Source of the DNA: Bacillota bacterium
GTDB lineage: Bacteria; Bacillota_A; Clostridia; Clostridiales; Clostridiaceae
Direction: 5' to 3'
Assembly (NCBI GenBank): GCA_021780795.1
Contig: JAJXYA010000231.1
Coordinates: 1-6,248 of the forward strand
DNA length: 6,248 nucleotides
Shown: positions 1 through 4,943 of the stretch, piece after piece
How positions within the stretch are numbered: the stretch's first letter is position 1
Layout of the letters: every line of letters starts with the position of its first letter
Made by a program: the position numbers and the translations under genes
Notes under the pieces: model-generated
Seen by the model: the letters and a program-made list of their open reading frames with translations, nothing else
What the model was told of the DNA's origin: nothing
Databases searched by the model: none

Positions 1-618
1 GCTAAGGGTTCCGAAATTTATTAAATCTTCTACTTTAAAAGGGTCTTCAGCAAATTTTCTTATGGTAATTGAAGGCCCATCAATAGCTAAAGGTGGAATT
101 ATAGCATTTACTCTAGAACCATTGGGTAGTCTTGCATCAACCATAGGAGAGCTCTCATCAATTCTTCTTCCAATAGGAGCAACAATTTTTTTAATAACAT
201 GCATTACGTGATTATCATTTTTGAATTTAGCATCTGTAAGCACTAGTTTGCCTTCCTGTTCAATATAAACATGATTTGGACCATTAACCATAATTTCCGT
301 TACATTTTTATCAGCAAGTAAAGCCGTAATTGGCCCAAACCCTATAATTTCATCTAATAGTTCTTCCTTTATTTTCTTCTTTTCATTATTTGTCATGTTC
401 AGAGATTCTTGCTCAATATGCTTCATAACAATGAAATTTATTTCTTCCCTTAATTCCGCATTTTGGTCTGATATCTCATTAAAATCTATATCTAGCTCTT
501 CTATTACCCTATTTTGAATTTTTATCTTTAGTTCAAAATAAGGATCTACTTCTTTTTCATTAAATTTATTAGATTTTTTATCTACATTAATCTCTTCTAA
601 TCTCTTTATAAGGGACAT
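1..618 (-). CDS. cpaF: CpaF/TadA-family Tad pilus secretion ATPase, N-terminal part (cut by window edge)
   Basis: This is the hexameric type II/IV secretion ATPase that powers Flp pilus assembly at the inner face of the membrane. Reading down from the ATG at 618 gives 206 codons, open to base 1; the family is usually about 400-500 residues, so less than half is present. Visible family motifs are GFGPI (residues 93-97), EIMVNGP (108-114) and a conserved block starting GRRIDESSPMVDARLP at 150. These belong to the N-terminal domain before the RecA-like core, so the Walker A and B boxes lie outside the window and cannot be checked. The first 90 residues are charged and probably helical. The start is set by AGAGGTGA five bases upstream, and that Shine-Dalgarno overlaps the stop codon of cpaE (10-nt gap), which implies translational coupling. 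TadB/TadC homologues are expected next, outside the window. Confidence 0.93.
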   Translation of the reverse strand, partial: MSLIKRLEEINVDKKSNKFNEKEVDPYFELKIKIQNRVIEELDIDFNEISDQNAELREEINFIVMKHIEQESLNMTNNEKKKIKEELLDEIIGFGPITALLADKNVTEIMVNGPNHVYIEQEGKLVLTDAKFKNDNHVMHVIKKIVAPIGRRIDESSPMVDARLPNGSRVNAIIPPLAIDGPSITIRKFAEDPFKVEDLINFGTLS

Positions 619-628
619 ACTATCACCT

Positions 629-1795
629 CTATATTGCTAAGTTTTTACACATTATAGCAATAGCTTTTCCTATTTTCAGCTTATCATATTTAGGGCTATC
701 ACAGAATGGCTGTCCTCTATTAACTGAAATACTAACTGTCTTTTGATCCTCTGGAATCATTGCAAAAATACCATCCTTAAATGCGCTCTCTACTTCTGTC
801 TTGCTTATTCCGTATTTAGTAGTAAAATTATTTATAATTAATTTTACTTTGTTTTTATCATACCCAAGGGATTGCATAACTCCGAGACCTAATTTAGTAT
901 TTTTAAGAGCAACGATTTCCATAGTAGTAACATATAACACTATTTCTGAAAGATCTAAAATATAAAGAGTGCTATCATTAAAGTTAATACCTGTATCAAT
1001 GATAATCACATCATAATGATTCTTTAGGATTTTGATCATTTTTTCAATACTATCTTTCCCAATATACTCTGCTGCTTCAGGTTTTGTAGGAGCAAAAAGG
1101 ATATGAAGATTTTTATTAAATCCATATAAGTAAGGTTTTATATTTTCATATGAATCTACTTGGCCATCCTCTATAACATCAAGTATGGTTTTTTGTTCAT
1201 ACTGATTCACTAACATTGAAATATCTCCAAATTGTAAATCTAAATCTATAAGTAATGTTTTTTTATTATATTCTTTACATATAGCCACAGCACTATTTAA
1301 TGCTAAAATAGATTTTCCTACTCCTCCCTTGGAACTGAAAAAGGTTATGAACTTTGCATTACGCTGCGTTGCAGTATTCTGCCCTTCTTCAAAATAGGCT
1401 CCATTTGAAGCCCTATCCTTATATTTTTCGTAAGTAGTAATTATAGTATTAACTAAGACTTCATAGTTAAAAGGCTTAATAATATATTCTTTTGCTCCAT
1501 AGAACATAGCTTTTTTGAGATATTCACTTTCAGCTTGAACGGACATAATAATTACTGTAACAGAAGGAAATAGATTTGTGATTTTTTCTGTAGCTTCCAG
1601 CCCATTAAGTACAGGCATATTAATGTCCATTAATACGATATCCGGCTTTACTTTAGAAAGAAGTTTTAAAACCTCTTCCCCATTGCTTGCCTCACCAACA
1701 ATTTCAAAGAATTCATTCTCTAAATTTAATATTTTCTTTATTACATTTCTGGTCTCTTCAATATCATCTGCAATCAGTATTTTAATTTTACTCAT
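629..1795 (-). CDS. cpaE: CpaE/TadZ-like pilus assembly protein: receiver domain fused to MinD-like ATPase
   Basis: CpaE/TadZ proteins localise the Tad machine and use a ParA/MinD-type ATPase. This 388-residue protein has a response-regulator receiver domain at about 4-122, a short linker, and a MinD-like domain from about 147 to the end. The deviant Walker A is SSKGGVGKS (154-162), the A' motif is DLDLQFGD (184-191) and the Walker B ends at D267 in VIIIDTG. The receiver has all catalytic positions: acidic pair D10/D11, phospho-acceptor D57 in LMDINMP, switch residue S85, and K107 followed by P108. Described TadZ/CpaE proteins often have a degenerate receiver-like domain, so the complete set is notable. 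The start at 1795 is preceded by AGGGGTGA with five-base spacing, and the cpaB stop lies inside that sequence. It lies directly between cpaB and cpaF with no secretin gene. Phosphorylation is inferred, not shown. Confidence 0.93.
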   Translation of the reverse strand: MSKIKILIADDIEETRNVIKKILNLENEFFEIVGEASNGEEVLKLLSKVKPDIVLMDINMPVLNGLEATEKITNLFPSVTVIIMSVQAESEYLKKAMFYGAKEYIIKPFNYEVLVNTIITTYEKYKDRASNGAYFEEGQNTATQRNAKFITFFSSKGGVGKSILALNSAVAICKEYNKKTLLIDLDLQFGDISMLVNQYEQKTILDVIEDGQVDSYENIKPYLYGFNKNLHILFAPTKPEAAEYIGKDSIEKMIKILKNHYDVIIIDTGINFNDSTLYILDLSEIVLYVTTMEIVALKNTKLGLGVMQSLGYDKNKVKLIINNFTTKYGISKTEVESAFKDGIFAMIPEDQKTVSISVNRGQPFCDSPKYDKLKIGKAIAIMCKNLAI

Positions 1796-1805
1796 AATGT
1801 CACCC

Positions 1806-2783
1806 CTATTTCTCTAGTACCGGGATTTTAATGCCTGTTCCAGCTTTAATTAGATTTTGATCCCCAATTCCGTTAGCTTGTTTTATTAAAGCATATTTTC
1901 CTGGGTCTCCATAAAAATCTGTACTTATTTTTCTTAAAGTGTCACCTTGTTTTACCTTATAATAAACGTATTTTTCATATTTGTAATCGCCTGTATTATC
2001 TTTATTTTCTTCTGCTTGTTTAGTTTTGTACTCTGGAAACAAATTCTTCATTTCTTTAGAATCATCCAACATAAGTTCTTGCCAAGTTGCGCCTTCTGTT
2101 TTGTGAATATAATCTGGGTCTAAAGGTCTTAAGACCAACTTTAACTCACCAATATCTTCTGCTAATACTAATTTCTCTATATCAAAAATTGGCACAGATA
2201 ATGTAACTAAGTAATTAGCTGGTACCGCTACTCTTTGTTCACCGTCTCTATAAAGTGATTTATCTACTGCAAGTACTTGAATATTTTGAAGCAGAATTTT
2301 CGATAAATCAGGTCTAACAATTTTTTGCCCATCTTTCTTCTCTGATAAATACACAATTACGTCAACAAAATCTCCTTGTTTAATAAGGTCTGACACACCT
2401 GTACTTCCATTAACATTTATGGAGATAGCTCTATTATTACCTTCTATTTTTAAACTCAATTCATTATCAAGTTTATTTATCAACTTATCTTTATTGAACC
2501 CTTCATCCTTTAAAATAGTTTCCTTGGTATATTTTCCTACAATATTAGAAGATTCCACAATATAATCCCTGAATATTGCATTATCAGGCACCTTAATTTC
2601 TTTAATCATTTTTTTCTCTATTTTAGTTCTTGGGGCTATTGTTTCAGTTGCAACTAAAACAGATCTTTCCTTAACTGCTGTATCTGGTGTTTTTAAAGAT
2701 TTTAAATATATAAAAATAACTACGCTACTTACGATTGCCAACATGAATGATATTAAAATTAATCTTTTTCCTGTATTTTTCAT
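1806..2783 (-). CDS. cpaB: CpaB/RcpC-like Flp pilus assembly protein with C-terminal LysM domain
   Basis: Membrane-anchored extracytoplasmic Tad component; in diderm bacteria CpaB/RcpC associates with the outer-membrane secretin. From the ATG at 2783 it has 325 residues: a short basic N-terminus, one membrane segment at about 7-28, an SAF domain beginning near 41 (SVLVATETIAPRTKI), then the CpaB/RcpC core with NRAISINVNGSTGVSDLI at about 117-134 followed by GDFVDVIVYL. A charged, probably flexible linker at about 240-270 leads to a LysM domain at about 273-322 (YYKVKQGDTLRKIS and IKAGTGIKIP). An ATG five codons earlier (2798) is in frame, but it sits one base after an AGGAG, too close for initiation, whereas GGTGGTG is five bases before 2783. 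LysM suggests peptidoglycan binding in place of a secretin partner; that is an inference. The gap to tadG is 33 nt and to cpaE 10 nt. Confidence 0.9.
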   Translation of the reverse strand: MKNTGKRLILISFMLAIVSSVVIFIYLKSLKTPDTAVKERSVLVATETIAPRTKIEKKMIKEIKVPDNAIFRDYIVESSNIVGKYTKETILKDEGFNKDKLINKLDNELSLKIEGNNRAISINVNGSTGVSDLIKQGDFVDVIVYLSEKKDGQKIVRPDLSKILLQNIQVLAVDKSLYRDGEQRVAVPANYLVTLSVPIFDIEKLVLAEDIGELKLVLRPLDPDYIHKTEGATWQELMLDDSKEMKNLFPEYKTKQAEENKDNTGDYKYEKYVYYKVKQGDTLRKISTDFYGDPGKYALIKQANGIGDQNLIKAGTGIKIPVLEK

Positions 2784-2788
2784 AAAAA

Positions 2789-2795
2789 CACCACC
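2789..2795 (-). promoter_or_regulatory. Shine-Dalgarno deciding the cpaB start
   Basis: On the minus strand GGTGGTG (6 of 7 matches to GGAGGTG) lies five bases before the ATG at 2783. The alternative in-frame ATG at 2798 has an AGGAG only one base away, so 2783 is preferred. This moves the start five codons in from the longest frame. Confidence 0.6.
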
Positions 2796-2816
2796 CATAC
2801 TCCTAATTCTTTACTC

Positions 2817-3710
2817 CTATTTCACCAGTTTAGCGCCATAGGCTCCAGTATCACTTTGTGTCATATCAATCTCTCCATTTGTTACATATCTAATAAAGCG
2901 TCCTTGAATTTGAATTTTTCCTGCATTTTTTACAATGTCTTCCACGTAAAATTCTCCAAAACCTACTACTAATACATTTTTTCTTCCATTAACATTTAAG
3001 GAATCTACTAAAGGCAATGTCCATAATCTAATAGAATTTCTTTCGAAATCATTAAAACTGCTACATTCTGAATTAATATAATTTTTAATTGCATTAGCAG
3101 CACCTGCCATGTTACCGGTCTCTGTATCTATCATGTCCCCCACTGTTATTGTGCCACTATAACCATAAAGTGCATTTGATTTGAATACATTTGCACCGGT
3201 TCCTCCTAATGACACTTCATTATAATTTCCATGATAGCCATCTCCAGCACCTTCTTTTAGCATTACCACATCTCCATAAGAAAATGGAAATGCTTCAACT
3301 GCCAATGGTCTAATACCACCTTTTATTGATTTTATAGGTGCTATAATTGCTTTTGTACTTGCATTTATATTACTGCTATTTATTCCAATTATAGGTGCAA
3401 AGATGTGATTGACATTTTTTATTCCTTTCATTTGTATGCTTTTATTATCACCACTTATGGTAATTGAAACTTTGTTTGGATCAACATTATTCTTTTGAAG
3501 ATACGAAATTGCAACATTTCCTGCTTTAGTGGCATTTGTAGGTAATTCTAGGCTAGCCGCTAACACTGCTGAATCAATAGCATTAGATAATTTCACCTTT
3601 TCTACATAAACCAAACCAATATCTACCACATAAGCTGTAAAACCCAGAAGTGCTGTAAAAACTAAACATAATATAATAGCAATGTTTCCTCTATCATCTA
3701 ATTTTCGCAT
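2817..3710 (-). CDS. tadG: TadG-like pilus assembly protein (Tad N-terminal domain)
   Basis: Minor pilus-associated protein of the Tad system, held by one N-terminal membrane segment with the rest outside the cell. It has 297 residues from the ATG at 3710. Residues 5-56 (DDRGNIAIILCLVFTALLGF onward, through VVDIGLVYVEKVKLSNAIDSAVLAA) match the TadE/TadG-like N-terminal domain. The pilin-like G8/N9 junction lacks glutamate at +5 (isoleucine there), so prepilin peptidase cleavage is doubtful, as expected for TadG. The remainder is extracytoplasmic with a glycine-rich stretch (GNYNEVSLGGTGANVF at about 161-176, then a GYSG...VGD...ETGN block). I see no von Willebrand A domain of the kind found in long TadG proteins. 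An upstream in-frame ATG at 3767 is less likely because AAGGAG lies eight bases before 3710. It is separated from tadE by 142 nt that hold repeat element A. Confidence 0.82.
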   Translation of the reverse strand: MRKLDDRGNIAIILCLVFTALLGFTAYVVDIGLVYVEKVKLSNAIDSAVLAASLELPTNATKAGNVAISYLQKNNVDPNKVSITISGDNKSIQMKGIKNVNHIFAPIIGINSSNINASTKAIIAPIKSIKGGIRPLAVEAFPFSYGDVVMLKEGAGDGYHGNYNEVSLGGTGANVFKSNALYGYSGTITVGDMIDTETGNMAGAANAIKNYINSECSSFNDFERNSIRLWTLPLVDSLNVNGRKNVLVVGFGEFYVEDIVKNAGKIQIQGRFIRYVTNGEIDMTQSDTGAYGAKLVK

Positions 3711-3718
3711 TAAATCAT

Positions 3719-3724
3719 CTCCTT
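3719..3724 (-). promoter_or_regulatory. Shine-Dalgarno deciding the tadG start
   Basis: AAGGAG on the minus strand sits eight bases before the ATG at 3710. It supports that start over in-frame ATGs farther upstream (3767 and 3737), the first of which lies inside repeat element A. The next residues, MRKLDDRGN, also give the short basic leader expected for this family. Confidence 0.65.
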
Positions 3725-3741
3725 CGGAGTTGCACATTAAC

Positions 3742-3837
3742 GACTTCAGAAGGAAATTTTCACACACACTGAAGTTTTCTATTTATTATAGTATTTGGTT
3801 TTATTTGTAGAAGTATGAGACTTTCCTTCTGAAATGT
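3742..3837 (+). repeat. Repeat element A: 96-bp MITE-like inverted-terminal-repeat element between tadE and tadG
   Basis: The ends carry a perfect 12-bp inverted repeat: TTCAGAAGGAAA at 3745-3756 and its complement at 3822-3833. The element is flanked by the 7-bp direct repeat CATTAAC (3735-3741 and 3838-3844), which looks like a target-site duplication. The last 33 bp (3805-3837) match the complement of 4736-4768 at 28 of 33 positions, and the left end (GACTTCAGAAGG) matches the other end of element B. It has no room for a transposase. Removing the element and one flanking copy would leave a 39-nt tadE-tadG gap, close to the 33-nt tadG-cpaB gap, as expected for an insertion. It also contains TATAAT reading toward tadG (complement of 3785-3790) with only a poor -35. 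The strand given is the orientation in which the 33-bp end reads left to right. Confidence 0.65.
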
Positions 3838-3852
3838 CATTAACCTCATCAC

Positions 3853-4242
3853 TCATTCTATTCTCATGGATGTTTGAGCTTTTAATACCACCACATTATG
3901 AAGTATATTGCTTATTATAGGAATAGTTACCTGATAGTTATATATAACTTCTACTGTAAGGGTATCACCAGCTTTTCTACTTCCTTCTTCTGGTGTTATA
4001 TTTACTGTTAGATTTTTAGTATCTAAATTAGGGGAAATGTTAGTAATCAGTTGTTTAATTTCTATATTAGAACCAGCTACTATACCAAGTCTAGCCCCTT
4101 CTCTAGCTGAATTATGGATGGTAAGATAGGAATTTAACATTATACCAAATTCTAAAATCCCCATCAATAATAACAATAGAAAAGGGAGTATAATGGCGAA
4201 CTCTACTAGAGACTGTCCTTTTTCATTTCTCAAGCTTTTCAT
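3853..4242 (-). CDS. tadE: TadE-like minor pseudopilin
   Basis: TadE proteins are pilin-like minor components processed by the prepilin peptidase and needed for Flp pilus assembly. From the ATG at 4242 there are 129 residues. The leader MKSLRNEKG ends at G9, followed by QSLVEF, which gives glutamate at +5 and phenylalanine at +6 after a predicted G9|Q10 cut. A hydrophobic helix follows (about 13-37, FAIILPFLLLLLMGILEFGI). The family signature NSAREGARLGIV lies at about 44-55, and the rest is a small extracytoplasmic domain. AGAGGTGA five bases before 4242 fixes the start and excludes the in-frame ATG at 4266, which lies outside the stem-loop edge with no Shine-Dalgarno. It follows the Flp pilin gene by 128 nt containing a large stem-loop, and precedes tadG by 142 nt. 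TadE rather than TadF is chosen on the motif; that distinction is soft. Confidence 0.88.
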   Translation of the reverse strand: MKSLRNEKGQSLVEFAIILPFLLLLLMGILEFGIMLNSYLTIHNSAREGARLGIVAGSNIEIKQLITNISPNLDTKNLTVNITPEEGSRKAGDTLTVEVIYNYQVTIPIISNILHNVVVLKAQTSMRIE

Positions 4243-4247
4243 ATTGA

Positions 4248-4255
4248 TCACCTCT
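4248..4255 (-). promoter_or_regulatory. Shine-Dalgarno deciding the tadE start
   Basis: AGAGGTGA on the minus strand lies five bases before the ATG at 4242. It is an almost full-length anti-16S match and selects the start that gives a normal nine-residue prepilin leader. Confidence 0.75.
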
Positions 4256-4266
4256 GTTATAGTCAA

Positions 4267-4346
4267 GAGTTGGAATATGAAAGTGAAGGGATTTTTACTA
4301 ATAAGGGGGAAAAGTAAAAATCAACTTAACTTTCAATTTTCAACTC
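4267..4346 (-). repeat. Nested stem-loop in the flp-tadE spacer
   Basis: Two inverted repeats are nested. The outer arms are 4267-4284 and 4329-4346 (15 of 18 positions pair). The inner arms are a perfect 10-bp pair, GATTTTTACT at 4290-4299 and its complement at 4313-4322, around a 13-nt loop holding GGGGG on the plus strand (CCCCC in the transcript). No U-run follows the structure in the direction of transcription, so it does not look like an ordinary terminator. A hairpin between a highly expressed pilin and its downstream genes could act as an RNA processing or 3'-end stabilising structure; this role is inferred. Confidence 0.7.
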
Positions 4347-4370
4347 TCTACTGAAAAGGATGTTTCACTA

Positions 4371-4544
4371 CTATAGGGCATCAATGATAGATTGGAATTT
4401 TGCTGCAATGGCTGGTCCAAGTAATACTAGTACACCAATTACCACAACGGCTATAAGCCCAACTAACAATGCGTATTCAACCATGCCTTGTCCTTCTTCT
4501 TCTCTAACCTTTGCTGATACGTAGTTTATAAAATTCATTAGCAT
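4371..4544 (-). CDS. flp: Flp-type major pilin prepilin
   Basis: This 57-residue protein is the structural subunit of the Tad/Flp pilus. The sequence starts MLMNFINYVSAKVREEEG and continues QGMVEYALLVGLIAVVVIGV. The charged leader ends at G18; a cut at G18|Q19 puts E23 at +5 and Y24 at +6, the Flp-family prepilin peptidase signature, leaving a 39-residue mature pilin. The hydrophobic helix runs from about 25 to 43, and the tail is GPAIAAKFQSIIDAL. AGGAGG with a seven-base spacer precedes the ATG at 4544; a second ATG two codons in (4538) is too far from it. The gene ends in three consecutive in-frame stops (TAG TAG TGA). It is the first gene of the pilus cluster, directly after a promoter-like region, as expected for the most abundant product. 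The prepilin peptidase is not in the window. Confidence 0.93.
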   Translation of the reverse strand: MLMNFINYVSAKVREEEGQGMVEYALLVGLIAVVVIGVLVLLGPAIAAKFQSIIDAL

Positions 4545-4607
4545 AATAATTCCTCCTCTAATTTGTTATTTTTATTTTGTTTCTAAATTTGTTCTTTTGT
4601 TAAGTTA

Positions 4608-4637
4608 ATTATATTCCTAAATAGAACGACATATCAG
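4608..4637 (-). promoter_or_regulatory. Probable sigma-A-type flp promoter
   Basis: On the minus strand a perfect TATAAT occupies 4613-4608. CTGATA (4 of 6 matches to TTGACA) occupies 4637-4632 with an 18-nt spacer. Transcription would start near 4601, giving a leader of about 56 nt. The weak -35 with a perfect -10 is typical of an activator-dependent promoter, and the direct-repeat boxes lie immediately upstream. The start point is estimated, not measured. Confidence 0.5.
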
Positions 4638-4672
4638 ATACTAAAAGTCACATCCTATAGATATAAAAGTCA
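4636..4672 (-). promoter_or_regulatory. Paired direct-repeat boxes upstream of the flp promoter (candidate activator sites)
   Basis: On the minus strand TGACTTTTATATCT (4672-4659) is repeated as TGACTTTTAGTATCT (4650-4636), identical but for one inserted G. The copies are 22 bp apart, about two helical turns, so both face the same side of the helix. The proximal copy abuts the -35. With transcription starting near 4601 the boxes centre at about -42 and -64, the usual place for a class II activator bound as two units. The neighbouring NarL-type regulator is the obvious candidate, but the boxes do not match a site I can name. Confidence 0.5.
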
Positions 4673-4674
4673 AT

Positions 4675-4696
4675 AAAAAAAAGGACCTTTGTCCCT
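4675..4696 (-). terminator. Small Rho-independent terminator upstream of flp
   Basis: On the minus strand AGGGAC - AAAG - GTCCTT (4696-4681) forms a stem of about six pairs with one G-U, with an uninterrupted run of eight T (4682-4675) that begins in the 3' arm. It would end transcripts arriving from the regulator operon or from within element B before the flp promoter. The stem is short, so efficiency is uncertain. An upstream AGGAC (4717-4713) can pair with the same GTCCT (4686-4682), which would block the terminator hairpin. Confidence 0.55.
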
Positions 4697-4735
4697 ACTG
4701 GTTTAGAGAGAAGTCCTCATTTGAATTTTTTAAAC

Positions 4736-4876
4736 ACATTTTAGAAGGAAAGTGTCACGCTTCTATAAGTGGAATTTATACGATATAAAAAGTAAAAAAC
4801 TTTAGTTAGAGGATAACAATTATCAATTGCTATCTACTCTAGAGTCTTACAAAGGGGTAAAACTCCTTCTAAAGTC
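4736..4876 (-). repeat. Repeat element B: 141-bp relative of element A, opposite orientation
   Basis: Terminal inverted repeats are a perfect 10-bp pair, TTTAGAAGGA at 4740-4749 and its complement at 4864-4873. Read on the minus strand, its left end (GACTTTAGAAGG) matches the start of element A (GACTTCAGAAGG), and its right end (4768-4736) matches the last 33 bp of A at 28 of 33 positions. The interiors differ, apart from general AT-richness. The interior holds a second hairpin (4812-4821 with 4825-4834, one mismatch that is a G-U pair in minus-strand RNA, three-nt loop). I see no flanking target duplication, so it may be an older copy. Confidence 0.6.
4812..4834 (-). repeat. Hairpin inside element B
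   Basis: GATAGCAATT (4834-4825) and AATTGTTATC (4821-4812) on the minus strand pair over ten positions, one of them G-U, around the loop GAT. A T-run is not directly attached. With the closing terminal repeats it would let the element fold into a branched structure if transcribed. Confidence 0.55.
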
Positions 4877-4943
4877 TATAATATTGTAGCACCTCAGATG
4901 ATGCATAGCTTCGACGATGATTAATGGCTGAGCGGATAATACC

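Larger units (their letters stand above)
4545..4943. other. 399-nt non-coding control region between the response regulator and flp
   Basis: No convincing gene lies here. In the direction of transcription it contains: a short tail after the regulator stop with a weak 5-bp hairpin at about 4888-4903; repeat element B (4736-4876); a terminator-like hairpin with a T8 run (4675-4696); two direct-repeat boxes (4659-4672 and 4636-4650); a probable promoter (4608-4637); and an A-rich, G-poor leader of about 50 nt that looks unstructured up to the flp Shine-Dalgarno. Each item is described separately. Confidence 0.75.

Noticed and set aside
1578..1817. Plus-strand open frame opposite the cpaE receiver domain
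   Set aside because: It is antisense to a clearly coding domain, has low-complexity Ser/Ile/Phe composition and no family match; a shadow of the real gene.
3785..3812. Promoter for tadG inside element A
   Set aside because: TATAAT is perfect, but the best upstream hexamer (TCTACA) has only a 15-nt spacer; in such AT-rich DNA this is too weak to list as a promoter.
4351..4370. Third copy of the repeat end near the 3' end of flp (tgaaaaggatgtttcac)
   Set aside because: The likeness to the element ends needs shifts and several mismatches; it is within chance for AT-rich sequence.
4694..4738. 14-codon leader ORF (MCLKNSNEDFSLNQ) ending at the terminator stem
   Set aside because: The position is suggestive of attenuation, but no Shine-Dalgarno precedes the ATG, it has no run of one regulatory codon, and the start lies in the repeat end. 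Not supportable as a gene.
4888..4903. Terminator directly after the response regulator
   Set aside because: A 5-bp GCATC/GGTGC hairpin exists but contains a G-U pair and is not followed by a T-run; the T8 hairpin at 4675-4696 is the better candidate.
4675..4943. c-di-GMP riboswitch upstream of the pilin gene
   Set aside because: Such riboswitches control pili in some Clostridia and a CTAAACC / GGGAC...AAAG resemblance is visible, but the conserved class I and class II aptamer cores and paired stems are not present.
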